Shown piece by piece: positions 7,234 through 15,393 of a DNA stretch of 64,000 nucleotides. Numbering within the stretch: position 1 is the first letter of the stretch; each line of letters begins with the position of its first letter. Source of the DNA: Mycobacterium heidelbergense (lineage in GTDB: Bacteria; Actinomycetota; Actinomycetes; Mycobacteriales; Mycobacteriaceae); assembly GCF_010730745.1 (NCBI RefSeq), contig NZ_AP022615.1, positions 682,001-746,000 of the forward strand. The letters are read 5' to 3'. A model generated the notes under the pieces. That model saw only the letters and a program-made list of their open reading frames with translations, searched no databases and had not been told where the DNA came from. Made by a program: the position numbers and the translations under genes.

Positions 7234-8697
7234 GTGAGCGTTACCCCGGATGTGACCGTCGCCCTGCACAACCGGTTTTTCCGCGAGCTGCCGGAGCTGG
7301 CTGCCCGCTGGCAAGCCGAGGCGGCCCCCGATCCGCGACTGCTCGCCCTCAACGAGCGGCTGGCCGCCGAGCTCGGCCTCGACGCCGCCTGGTTGCGCAG
7401 CCCGGACGGCTTGCGCTTCCTGGTGGGCAACCTGGTCCCCAGCGGCGCGGCCCCGGTAGCCCAGGCCTACGCCGGGCATCAGTTCGGCGGGTACGTCCCG
7501 CGATTGGGCGACGGGCGCGCACTCCTGCTGGGCGAACTCGTCGACGACGACGGGCGGATGCGCGACATCCACCTCAAAGGCTCCGGCCCCACGCCGTTCG
7601 CTCGCGCCGGCGACGGCCTGGCGGCGGTGGGACCGATGCTGCGCGAATACGTTGTCAGCGAAGCGATGCACGCCCTGGGAGTCCCGACGACACGGTCCCT
7701 GGCCGTCGTGGCCACCGGTCGCCCCGTGCAGCGCGAGACGCCGCTGCCCGGCGCCGTGCTCACCCGCGTCGCCAGCAGTCACCTGCGCGTAGGGACCTTC
7801 CAATACGCCGCATCCACCGGCGACATGGACCTGCTGCGGCGCCTCGCCGACCATGCGATCGCCCGCCACCATCCGCGTGCGTCCGACGCCGAGCGGCCCT
7901 ACCTGGCGCTGTTCGACGCGGTGGTCGCCGTCCAGGCGTCGCTGATCGCCCGATGGATGCTGATCGGGTTCGTCCATGGCGTGATGAACACCGACAACAT
8001 GACGATCTCCGGCGAAACCATCGACTACGGACCCTGCGCCTTCATGGAGGCCTACGACCCCGACACCGTCTTCAGCTCGATCGATTCCTGGGGGCGCTAC
8101 GCCTACGGCAACCAACCGCCCGTCGCGGGGTGGAACCTCGCCCGGTTCGCCGAGACGCTTCTTCCGCTGCTTTCCGACGACGTTGAGGAGGCGGTCGCGC
8201 TGGCGGAGGAGTCGTTCGGGGCGTTCCGGCCCACGTACGACGCCGTGTGGTCGTCCGGCATGCGCGCCAAGCTCGGGTTATCCGCGGACGTCGAAGCGCG
8301 AGCGGTCACGCCGTTGGTCGACGAGTTGCTCGTCCTGCTGAAGAAGAGCCGCGTCGATTACACCTCGTTCTTCCGCCATCTCGGCCAGGCGGCACGGGGC
8401 GACTCCGAACCCGCGCGCGGATTATTCGTCAACCTCGCCGGATTCGACGACTGGATGTCGCGCTGGCGAGCGCTGAGTCCGGACGCCGAATCGATGGACC
8501 GCACCAACCCCGTCTACATTCCGCGCAACCACCTGGTCGAGGAGGCCCTGACCGCGGCGACGGCCGGCGACCTCGATCCGTTCGAACGACTCCTTGACGC
8601 CGTCACCTCCCCATACGAGCGACGACCCGGCCTGGAGCGCTACGCCGGTCCCGCCCCGGAGGACTTCGGCGCGTACCAGACCTTCTGCGGCACTTAG
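7234..8697 (+). CDS. selO: SelO (YdiU/UPF0061) family protein adenylyltransferase
   Basis: A 487-residue pseudokinase-fold protein. Bacterial and mitochondrial SelO transfers AMP to protein Ser/Thr/Tyr and affects oxidative-stress responses. Diagnostic stretches are PVAQAYAGHQFGGYVPRLGD (about residues 76-95), RDIHLKGSGPTPFARAGDG with the nucleotide-binding Lys (about residues 110-128), GVMNTDNMTISGETIDYGPC with the catalytic Asp-Asn and metal Asp (about residues 250-269) and a Cys three residues from the C-terminus (TFCGT), where some homologues have Cys or selenocysteine. GTG 7234 was chosen because homology begins there; the open frame upstream is the shadow of the divergent lyase. Its end overlaps the next convergent gene by four bases. 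Confidence 0.9.
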   Translation: MSVTPDVTVALHNRFFRELPELAARWQAEAAPDPRLLALNERLAAELGLDAAWLRSPDGLRFLVGNLVPSGAAPVAQAYAGHQFGGYVPRLGDGRALLLGELVDDDGRMRDIHLKGSGPTPFARAGDGLAAVGPMLREYVVSEAMHALGVPTTRSLAVVATGRPVQRETPLPGAVLTRVASSHLRVGTFQYAASTGDMDLLRRLADHAIARHHPRASDAERPYLALFDAVVAVQASLIARWMLIGFVHGVMNTDNMTISGETIDYGPCAFMEAYDPDTVFSSIDSWGRYAYGNQPPVAGWNLARFAETLLPLLSDDVEEAVALAEESFGAFRPTYDAVWSSGMRAKLGLSADVEARAVTPLVDELLVLLKKSRVDYTSFFRHLGQAARGDSEPARGLFVNLAGFDDWMSRWRALSPDAESMDRTNPVYIPRNHLVEEALTAATAGDLDPFERLLDAVTSPYERRPGLERYAGPAPEDFGAYQTFCGT

Positions 8698-9107
8698 CCT
8701 TTCGCTAGTCTCGCGAACTCCGCCCGCCTGTCGGGTCTCCCCCGCCGCCGCGCCGCGCCCCAGAGCCCGACACCGATCCCGACGGCGGCGCCGCCCAGGC
8801 CGATAAGCCGCTGGGCGGGCTTCAGCTCGTGATGAACGCTCAGGCCGCCGAGCAGGTCGGCCGCGTCGGCGCCGCCGGAGGCGAGGAACCAGCCGCGGGT
8901 GTCCTTGCCGCGCAGCGCCGCCGCCGCAAGCAGCCCGCCGATCAGCGCATCGCGGTAACCCATCGACCGCAGCAACAGTCGCGCCGTCGGCGTCGGCTCG
9001 TCCGGATCGCCCCAGAGCCGGTTCGCCCGAAGGGGGTCGACGAGAAAGGAGATACCCGACACGAGTCGAATAGCGCCCGCGAGGAACGCAGCCCGATCGA
9101 TTGACAT
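8694..9107 (-). CDS. DUF4267-like small membrane protein
   Basis: A 137-residue protein with three or four hydrophobic segments (about residues 5-24, 52-66, 80-90 and 98-117), each with Gly/Ala-rich helices, and a basic C-terminus. The pattern LVSGISFLVDP...RLWG...LLLRSMGYRDALIGGLLA resembles DUF4267 membrane proteins, whose function is unknown. It is convergent with selO, with a four-base overlap of coding ends. ATG 9107 is the only sensible start. Confidence 0.6.
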   Translation of the reverse strand: MSIDRAAFLAGAIRLVSGISFLVDPLRANRLWGDPDEPTPTARLLLRSMGYRDALIGGLLAAAALRGKDTRGWFLASGGADAADLLGGLSVHHELKPAQRLIGLGGAAVGIGVGLWGAARRRGRPDRRAEFARLAKG

Positions 9108-9239
9108 GGCCTGCAGCCTAAGGGAAAACCGCGGCGAACTGAAAGCGTCGTTCTCAGATGACGGGCCTCACAGCCCGCCGCAAAAAAGGCTTCACGAAAG
9201 GGGTGTGGACGAACGGCTAACGCATTATTTTGCTTAACT

Positions 9240-9941
9240 ATGACGGAACAGGGGGATCCGCTCGCATACGCGCGCGCATACGTCGACTATCAGGTCACAA
9301 CACGACGAAAAAAGCTTGCTCCCGACCCAGATGTTCGCCGCGCCATCGTGGATGCCGCGTCGAAATCTGTTCGCGAGCAGGGCGTTCGAGGTCTCAGCGT
9401 CGCGGCGGTGCTTGAGCACGCCCAGCTGAGCACCCGCGCGTTCTACCGACACTTCGAATCGAAGGACCACCTGGTCGCGGCGGTGTTTCTCGAGATCACC
9501 CGCGCGGAGGTGCGGCGGCTGAGGCAAAGGATGGCCGAAGCCACCGACCCGATTGAGGCCGTGGCGGCTTGGATCGATGAACGACTCGACCTGGCATTCG
9601 ACGAGGAGATCAAAGCGGAGCTGCGCCAGGTGTCGCTCGAGGCCGAGTCGACAGCGTTGTCCACCCGGGAGATGGTTGCGCCCGCGTGCGGCGCGATTCT
9701 CGAACCACTCGTCGAGCAGCTTCAGCGTGGGCTGGACGTCGGGGTGTTCAAAGACATCGTTCCCATGACCGCGGCGAAGTCGATACACGGCGTGGTGTGG
9801 GCCGGCACTCAGCGGCAGTGGACAACGAATCATTGGAACCGCGACGAGGTTCGCGAGCGCGCGGTGCGGTTCTGCCTGCGGGGACTGGGCGTGGCACCAG
9901 GCACGATCGAACAGGCCACGGGGGACCCGCCCGCGGGCTAG
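9240..9941 (+). CDS. TetR/AcrR-family transcriptional regulator (copy A)
   Basis: A 233-residue regulator. The N-terminal helix-turn-helix is at about residues 35-80 (VRRAIVDAASKSVREQGVRG, then LSTRAFYRHFESKDHLVAAV), followed by a helical ligand-binding domain with LGVAPGTIEQATG at the end. TetR proteins are dimeric repressors released by small ligands; none can be deduced here. The next gene is a clear paralogue in the same orientation, 119 bases downstream. The upstream 130 bases are A/T-rich just before the start. No neighbouring enzyme or pump stands out as a target, so it may act at a distance or on itself. Confidence 0.88.
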   Translation: MTEQGDPLAYARAYVDYQVTTRRKKLAPDPDVRRAIVDAASKSVREQGVRGLSVAAVLEHAQLSTRAFYRHFESKDHLVAAVFLEITRAEVRRLRQRMAEATDPIEAVAAWIDERLDLAFDEEIKAELRQVSLEAESTALSTREMVAPACGAILEPLVEQLQRGLDVGVFKDIVPMTAAKSIHGVVWAGTQRQWTTNHWNRDEVRERAVRFCLRGLGVAPGTIEQATGDPPAG

Positions 9942-10060
9942 GTCCGGATGCCGCCTTCCCGACAGCGACTTGGCGGCAAAGAGTTTTCGCGACCGGCTTC
10001 GCGGGGTACCTAGGCTGCTATGACACACCTGTATAGGCCGATCGTCCGCGGGGGACACAC

Positions 10061-10723
10061 ATGAGCGGCCCATTATCGCGTCGACGGAACAAGCTCGCTC
10101 CGGATCCGGACGTTCGTTGCGCCATCTTGACCGCGGCATCTCAGTCCGTGCACGATCAGGGGGTTCGGGGCCTCAGCATCGCGACCGTCCTCGAACGCGC
10201 CCACCTGAGCACTCGCGCGTTCTACCGACACTTCGAATCGAAGGACCACCTGGTCGCGGCGGTCTTTCTGGAGCTGGCCCGCCTCGAAACGCAAAGGCTA
10301 AGAGGCAAAATGGCGGACACCACCAGCCCCGTGGAAGCGGTGGTCGCGTGGATCGACGGGCGACTCGACCTCGTATTCGGCGAGAACACCGGGTTTGATC
10401 TACGCCGGCCGTTCCTGGAGGCGCAATGGAGCGCGTCGTCCGCCCCCGAGTTGGTTTCGCCCGCCTACAGCGTGATACTCGAGCCGCTCGTCGAGCAGCT
10501 TCGGCGCGGCCTGGAACTTGGCGTGTTCCAAGACATCATGCCGGTGGCCGCGGCGAAGTCGATACACGGTGTGCTGTGGGCGAGCACCCAGCGGCAATGG
10601 GCAACGCGTCATTGGGACCGAACCGAAGTCCGCGAACGTGCGCTCCGGTTCTGCCTTCGAGGGCTGGGCGTGGCGCCGGAAGCCATCGAAGAAATCACCC
10701 GATGCGCGGTCGTGGGCCTCTAG
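10061..10723 (+). CDS. TetR/AcrR-family transcriptional regulator (copy B, tandem duplicate)
   Basis: A 220-residue paralogue of the preceding regulator, with RNKLAPDPDVR, then LSTRAFYRHFESKDHLVAAVF, IDGRLDLVF, ILEPLVEQLRRGLELGVF, AAAKSIHGVLWASTQRQW and RALRFCLRGLGVAPEAIEE all matching copy A. The DNA of the recognition-helix region (9437-9486 against 10217-10266) is almost base-identical, while the linker and ligand-domain parts have diverged. That argues for a tandem duplication with either strong selection or gene conversion over the DNA-reading part. ATG 10061 follows CGGGGGA. Both copies may bind the same operators but respond to different ligands (inference). Confidence 0.88.
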   Translation: MSGPLSRRRNKLAPDPDVRCAILTAASQSVHDQGVRGLSIATVLERAHLSTRAFYRHFESKDHLVAAVFLELARLETQRLRGKMADTTSPVEAVVAWIDGRLDLVFGENTGFDLRRPFLEAQWSASSAPELVSPAYSVILEPLVEQLRRGLELGVFQDIMPVAAAKSIHGVLWASTQRQWATRHWDRTEVRERALRFCLRGLGVAPEAIEEITRCAVVGL

Positions 10724-10734
10724 CCGGCTGACCG

Positions 10735-11037
10735 TCACGCCGGTGGGCACGCGTCGGCGATCTGGATCAAAGCCGGCCACAACGCCGCCGTCAATCCGAA
10801 GGCCGCGAGGTCGGCGCCCGCCGGTAATACGTTTTCCAGCCGCGCCTGAATTCGCTGAGTCTGTTCGGTGTGCAGGAGCGCCCAGACGAAGCCGATGGAC
10901 AGGTAGGGAATCGCGAGCCACAACGCCATCTCGATCAGCGCCCCGATACTGACCCGGTGTTGCAGCACGCGGCGAAGCAGATTCATCGCGCGACCCATTA
11001 GGTTTGCACCGTCGTCGGGGTCGCGGGAACCGGACAT
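10735..11037 (-). CDS. hypothetical small membrane protein
   Basis: 100 residues, no family recognised. A hydrophilic amphipathic N-terminus is followed by a long hydrophobic stretch (about residues 33-58, IGALIEMALWLAIPYLSIGF), a charged loop QTQRIQARLENVLP, and a second hydrophobic stretch (about residues 75-92). Two membrane segments with both ends cytosolic are likely. It is convergent with copy B of the TetR pair, 11 bases apart. Its ATG at 11037 is divergent from a DUF732 gene. A real gene is plausible from codon usage and from its position. Confidence 0.55.
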   Translation of the reverse strand: MSGSRDPDDGANLMGRAMNLLRRVLQHRVSIGALIEMALWLAIPYLSIGFVWALLHTEQTQRIQARLENVLPAGADLAAFGLTAALWPALIQIADACPPA

Positions 11038-11149
11038 AGTGGCAACTCCCCAACAAGGCAGAGACTTTCAACGGCGCAGCGATGTGAGGCTCTCACATCG
11101 CCGTCGGGAAATGCAATGGTCAGCGCGGCCCATCGCTACCATGATCCTC

Positions 11150-11659
11150 ATGGCCGAGCCGTCCCCGGCTGCCGCAGCCGATCACGCGGCTTCGCACGAC
11201 GCTGAACCGGCGGCCGAACGCCAATCGTGGAGCGCTACCTGGCGCAAGGCCGGCGCGCTGCTCCTGGGCGGTCTGGCGCTGGCGGGGGCCATCGTTCTTG
11301 GTTTTTGGCTGTTAAGCCCCGACACCAAGGGCCCGCAGGCGGCGCCTCCTCCGACCACCCCGTCGTCGGCCTCGGCGCCGGCCGCCGCCCCGTCGTCCAT
11401 CGCGTCCACACCCGATCAGGACAACAAGTACGTCCAGGACCTCAACGACCACGGCATCTCGTTCGCCAACCCCGAGGCCGCGATCTACAACGGCAAGATG
11501 GTGTGCGACGACATTCGTCAGGGGATGACGGTGCCGCAGATAGCCGCCGCATTCCGCGCGAGCAATCCGGCGCTCGCGGGCAACGCCGACACGTACGTGG
11601 CCATCTCCGTTCGCGCGTACTGTGCGCAAAACGGCAATCTGGTCAGCGGGGGGTCGTGA
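11150..11659 (+). CDS. membrane-anchored DUF732 protein
   Basis: 169 residues: a cytosolic Ala/Pro-rich N-terminus, one membrane segment (about residues 40-60, ALLLGGLALAGAIVLGFWLL), a Pro/Ser/Ala linker, then an extracytoplasmic DUF732 domain (about residues 85-165). The domain shows KYVQDLNDHGISF, AAIYNGKMVCDDIRQG and a closing YCAQNG, with the two conserved cysteines. DUF732 is an actinobacterial surface domain of unknown role. TACCAT (11137-11142) lies seven to eight bases before ATG 11150, so a leaderless mRNA is likely; ATG 11141 is an alternative start. A second DUF732 gene follows. Confidence 0.72.
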   Translation: MAEPSPAAAADHAASHDAEPAAERQSWSATWRKAGALLLGGLALAGAIVLGFWLLSPDTKGPQAAPPPTTPSSASAPAAAPSSIASTPDQDNKYVQDLNDHGISFANPEAAIYNGKMVCDDIRQGMTVPQIAAAFRASNPALAGNADTYVAISVRAYCAQNGNLVSGGS

Positions 11660-11789
11660 CTTGCGGTGCGCGGCCCCTGACGTCGCCTGGCCCGCTCGCG
11701 TATCGTCATAAGTCGGCGACGCCTAGCGAACTGCGAAAATCGCAATCGTGGCGGCGTAGCGGCCATCCGGGAGTCAAAGGAGGCAGCCC

Positions 11790-12278
11790 ATGACTGTCGA
11801 GGGCCGCGCTGCCCCGCCCGGATCGGCGAGGCGGACGCCCGTCGGGGTCCTTGTCGTGGCGGCGGCCTTCGCGGTGACCGTCCTGGCCGGGCTCAGCGGG
11901 GTCGGCATCTACTTATCGCGGGATAAGACCGCGACATCGCCCGGGCCGCAAACGATAACGGTCAGCGCATCGACGAGAGCGGCGAATCCGGCCGACGGAG
12001 CCGACGGTCTCTTCCTGTCCACGTTGACCAGCTACGGCATCGCGGACAACGGCGCCGAGGCCGTCCGCCAGCGGTTCATGGAATTGGGCCATCACACCTG
12101 CTTTCTGCTGCTGCCGCCGCGGCCGCAGTCGCTCGAGTCGACGGTAGGCAACATCCTGGCCGCCGAGAATCACGACATCGCGGCCGGCAATCCGTCGTCG
12201 CCGCGATTCACTCATGACGACGCCGAGCATCTGGCACAAGCCGCGATCACCGCCTATTGCCCCAATGCGTCGAAGTAG
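11790..12278 (+). CDS. membrane-anchored DUF732 protein
   Basis: 162 residues with one N-terminal membrane segment (about residues 18-40, VLVVAAAFAVTVLAGLSGVG), a Thr/Ala linker and a DUF732 domain (about residues 70-160): LFLSTLTSYGI, FMELGHHTCFLL, HDDAEHLAQAAITAYCPN. AAAGGAGG about ten bases before ATG 11790 is a strong ribosome site. It ends inside the following secreted-protein gene (14-base overlap), suggesting coupling. Function unknown; related in layout to the preceding gene. Confidence 0.75.
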   Translation: MTVEGRAAPPGSARRTPVGVLVVAAAFAVTVLAGLSGVGIYLSRDKTATSPGPQTITVSASTRAANPADGADGLFLSTLTSYGIADNGAEAVRQRFMELGHHTCFLLLPPRPQSLESTVGNILAAENHDIAAGNPSSPRFTHDDAEHLAQAAITAYCPNASK

Positions 12279-12678
12279 GAGCGCGGTCGCCGCGGCCGTA
12301 GTTGCGATAGCGGCGGCCGCACCCGCGTCCGCCGCACCGGAGATGATCGGCGACTACGTCTTGACCGAGACCGGCCCAGCCGGCCAAACCCACATCACCA
12401 ATTGGAACGTCAATCCCTGCGGCGAGGGATGCATCGACATCAAGGCTGGCGCCGGAACCAGCCGAGCGCAGCTGATCGATGGTCAATGGGTGATCGACAT
12501 GTTCGAGAACATACGTTGCTCGGACGGCACTCGAATTCCCTACGCCGCGAACGCCCACATCACGTGGGATCCGAATACCCTTGCGGGCACGGATCAACAG
12601 GTTTACACGCAGGCGGCCTGCGGAAAACCGGCCGGATACACGCTGACCAATCAGATACAGCTCAGACGGGCATCTTGA
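12265..12678 (+). CDS. small secreted protein of unknown function
   Basis: 137 residues with a classic Sec signal peptide (MRRSRSAVAAAVVAIAAAAP, cleavage probably after ASA-A near residue 24) and a beta-rich mature part with four cysteines (NPCGEGC, IRCSDG and QAACGK). This pattern is common in mycobacterial exported proteins of about 110 mature residues. ATG 12265 overlaps the DUF732 gene end. An upstream open frame exists but does not start with a signal peptide. No function can be given. Confidence 0.68.
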   Translation: MRRSRSAVAAAVVAIAAAAPASAAPEMIGDYVLTETGPAGQTHITNWNVNPCGEGCIDIKAGAGTSRAQLIDGQWVIDMFENIRCSDGTRIPYAANAHITWDPNTLAGTDQQVYTQAACGKPAGYTLTNQIQLRRAS

Positions 12679-12692
12679 CCCCTTCGCGCCCG

Positions 12693-13841
12693 TCATACGA
12701 AGACCGATTTGGGCATCACGGTGGGTTTGAATCCGTACCGCGGCCCACCGAAGCCGAGGGATTTCCCGGCCGTGGCCATCGACATCCCCGCCGGCACCGC
12801 CGTCACCGGCGCCGTCTCCTCCGGGGCAACGGCCCAGCCCGAGCCCGCTAACGCCGAAGCGCCAGAACCCACCGCCGGGGTGGCCGCAGACCAACCGGCC
12901 GGCACGGACAAACCACCGACCGTGGACGCCTGGCCCAAACCCGCCAGCACCGACGCCCCACCGAATCCGGCGGAGCCGGCCGGCCCCACCGCGCCGGCCA
13001 AGCCCCCCACGACGCTCTGGGCACCGGCGGCTGCGGCAATAGTCGCCGGGGCGCTGTTCATCGCGTGGCCCAGCAACACCGAGGTCGGGATGCCGTTCAT
13101 CACCCACCAGGCGACGGCGTCCACTGCCCCGTTGATCGCGTTCGTTACGAACGGGATGCTCAGCAGGTTGGGCGGATCGGCGGCCGCGGCAAGCGGAGAG
13201 GCAAGTGCGGCAACCGCATTGGGCAAGTTCGAGATCGTCTGTATCAGCCCCGCCTGCGTGCCGGTAGTGGCGCCGGCTTGGGTGACCGCGGCGGCCTGGC
13301 CGGCTAGCCCGGCCGGGTTGGCGGTCGGCGCCGGGGGCGTCATCGGGGTCAACGTCCCGGCACTCGCCGAGGAGGCCGCGTAGCCGTACATGGCGGCGGC
13401 GTCTTGGGCCCACATCTCGCCGTAGTGGGCCTCGGTGGCCATGATCGCGGGCGTGTTGATGCCCAGGAGGTTGGTCGCGACCAGTGCCGCGAGCTGAGCT
13501 CTGTTGGCCGCGATCGCCGCCGGGGGCACCGTCGCCCCGAAGGCCGCCTCGAAAGCGGCCGCGGAAGCCGTGGCCTGCGCGGCCGCATGCTGGGCGTGCG
13601 CCGCGGTGACGTTCATCCACGCCACGTACGGCTGGACCGCCGCGGCCATCGATGCCGACGCCGAACCCAGCCACTGCTCGCCGGTGAGCTCGGTGATCAC
13701 CGATTCGTATCCGGCTGCCGCGGAACTCAATTCGGCGGCCAGGGTGTTCCACGCCGTCGCGGCGGCCATCATCGGTTGCGCGCCCGGACCCGCGTACATG
13801 CGTCCGGAGTTGATCTCTGGGGGTAGTGCTCCGAAATCCAT
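12693..13841 (-). CDS. PPE-family protein, SVP subfamily
   Basis: 382 residues starting MDFGALPPEINSGRMYAGPG, the PPE domain (about residues 1-175, including the WxG at about residue 57 and NRAQLAALVATNLLGINTPA). An Ala-rich middle follows, then GGLSVPAGW (about residues 309-317), the G-x-x-SVP-x-x-W signature, and a tail RYGFKPTVMP. PPE proteins are exported as PE-PPE heterodimers by type VII systems; SVP members usually use ESX-5 and sit at the cell surface. It follows a PE gene after 44 bases, so the two likely form a secreted pair. Convergent with 12265-12678. Confidence 0.92.
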   Translation of the reverse strand: MDFGALPPEINSGRMYAGPGAQPMMAAATAWNTLAAELSSAAAGYESVITELTGEQWLGSASASMAAAVQPYVAWMNVTAAHAQHAAAQATASAAAFEAAFGATVPPAAIAANRAQLAALVATNLLGINTPAIMATEAHYGEMWAQDAAAMYGYAASSASAGTLTPMTPPAPTANPAGLAGQAAAVTQAGATTGTQAGLIQTISNLPNAVAALASPLAAAADPPNLLSIPFVTNAINGAVDAVAWWVMNGIPTSVLLGHAMNSAPATIAAAAGAQSVVGGLAGAVGPAGSAGFGGASVLAGLGQASTVGGLSVPAGWSAATPAVGSGASALAGSGWAVAPEETAPVTAVPAGMSMATAGKSLGFGGPRYGFKPTVMPKSVFV

Positions 13842-13885
13842 TTCTGTATCCCTGTCCTTTGAGGAAATCCCGCTTGTTTGCTTGC

Positions 13886-14707
13886 CTAGACCACCGTCGG
13901 CCGTCCCATCACGGTGGGCTTGACGCCGTACCGCGGCGCGCCCAGGCCGGCCGCCTTCCCGGCCGTCGCCACCGCGGGCATCCCGGCCGGCACGGTTGTC
14001 ACCGGCGCGCTTTGCGGCGCCGGGGCGGTCCAGCCCGCCGTCGTGAGTGCGCCGGGGCTCGCCGCAGGGGCAGGCCCCACGGCCCAACTGGGGGGCACCG
14101 ACAACCGGCCGATCGAGGGCGCCTGGCCCAGTCCCCCCGACATCGGAACCCCGCCGAGGCCTGAAGGGCCCGTCGCGCCCGTCAGGACCGTTCCATCCAA
14201 GCCAGCCGCCGCTCCGCCGGCATCGGTGACGTCGCCGGCCTCGTTGGCGGCGGGAAGGATGCCGCCCTGGGCCATATCGAGCAGGTCCGACGCGGCGGCC
14301 GACCAGTTCCCGCCGCCGATGTTGATGAGGTTGGCAAGGTTGCCACCCGGCGGGTCAGCGCTGGCGGCGGCGGGACTGAGCAGACTCGAGATCATCCCCG
14401 TCAGTGGCGAAGAAGTGGTCGCGGAGTTGGCGGACTCAGTGGCCGCGTACGAACCCGCGCTGGCCCCCAAGGTGTGAACGAAGAGCTCGTGAATCGCTGC
14501 GGCTTGGGCGTTGACCGACTGGTACAGGCTGCCGTACGCCCCGAAAATTGCCGCCTGCAGCGCCGATACCTCGTCAGCGGCCGCGGGGACCACTCCCGTG
14601 GTCGGCTCGGCCGCGGCCGCACTCTCGGCGGCCATCGCGGAGCCGAGAGTCTGCAGCTTGCCCGCCGCATAGGCCAACGCTTCAGGTTGTGCGGTCACGA
14701 AAGACAT
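13886..14707 (-). CDS. PE-family protein with a PPE-SVP-type C-terminal region (hybrid)
   Basis: 273 residues. The PE domain (about residues 1-95, MSFVTAQPEALAYAAGKLQ through the YAATESAN motif near residue 92) is followed by a linker and then by a tail plainly like that of the neighbouring PPE: GLGQAPSIGRLSVPPSW (about residues 192-208), TTVPAGMPAVATAGKAAGLG and RYGVKPTVMGRP at the end. SVP tails belong to PPE proteins, so this looks like domain transfer between adjacent genes. AAGGAGACGTCC precedes ATG 14707. It is first in the PE-PPE operon and presumably exported with its partner by ESX-5 (inference). Confidence 0.87.
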   Translation of the reverse strand: MSFVTAQPEALAYAAGKLQTLGSAMAAESAAAAEPTTGVVPAAADEVSALQAAIFGAYGSLYQSVNAQAAAIHELFVHTLGASAGSYAATESANSATTSSPLTGMISSLLSPAAASADPPGGNLANLINIGGGNWSAAASDLLDMAQGGILPAANEAGDVTDAGGAAAGLDGTVLTGATGPSGLGGVPMSGGLGQAPSIGRLSVPPSWAVGPAPAASPGALTTAGWTAPAPQSAPVTTVPAGMPAVATAGKAAGLGAPRYGVKPTVMGRPTVV

Positions 14708-14901
14708 GGACGTCTCCTTCAGGCGTGTGTCGGGGTTGTGTGTTCTTTCCCGCCCCGTGGGCGTGAAAGCCAATCGAGCGCAGACGTCGCCCGGCTGACT
14801 CGGCTCGTGGGTCATGCCAGACGCTCACGTTTGAGTCCTTTGGCGAGGGACGTTAGGACGGCTCTGATTTCATGCTCTAGTGCGCCACAACCGCACACAA
14901 G

Positions 14902-15258
14902 GGGCTTTGCGCCATCCAGGTCGACCTGCGTGATCCGGCGTCGATCGCCGCCGGGGTGGCCGAGGGGCCGGACCTGATCTACGGCTTTTCCAAGCAGGCG
15001 GCCAACCGCTGGCCCAATCCAACGCCCACTTGTGGCTCACCTTCGCCCAGGATTATCGCGAGGAGACCGGCCCCCAGGTGCATACCCCCGAGCAGATGGG
15101 CGATGTCATGGCGTTCCTGAACAGTGCGGCCGCGTTCGGCATCAACGGGGATCGCGCTGCTGGTGGACTACGGACACACGATGGTCTCGCTCACCGGGGC
15201 ATACCCACCCGGCAAGCCCATCATCGATCTGATCATGGGGCGGGTCTCGCTGAGCTAG
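14902..15258 (+). pseudogene. remnant of a short-chain dehydrogenase/reductase gene
   Basis: Reading in three successive frames gives IQVDLRDPASIAAGVAEGPD, then YGFSKQAANRW with the SDR catalytic Y-x3-K, then (frame change near 15012) AHLWLTFAQDYREETG, TPEQMGDVMAFLNSAAAFGING, then (frame change near 15150) a tail containing LLVDYGHTMVSLTG and ending at a TAG at 15256-15258. These match the coenzyme, active-site and C-terminal parts of SDR enzymes in order, but the N-terminal Rossmann start and the middle are missing and at least two frameshifts are present. It is a decayed gene fragment. The family is moderately sure and the original substrate unknown. Confidence 0.55.
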
Positions 15259-15312
15259 ACACCCGTTACCGACACCAACTTCGGTGGGCGACAATCGAAG
15301 TCACCAACAATC

Positions 15313-15346
15313 GGCCCCCTCCGCCAAATAACGCGCGAAGGGGGCC
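15313..15346 (-). terminator. intrinsic-type terminator hairpin
   Basis: Stem GGCCCCCT (15313-15320) pairs with AGGGGGCC (15339-15346) over an 18-base loop, about 48 bases after the stop of the gene ending at 15394. There is no U-tract on either side, as is usual in mycobacteria. Direction is assigned from position. Confidence 0.55.
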
Positions 15347-15393
15347 AATCGCCGTTGGCGGTCGCCGGCTCGCATCGGCGACCGTTAGCGGAC

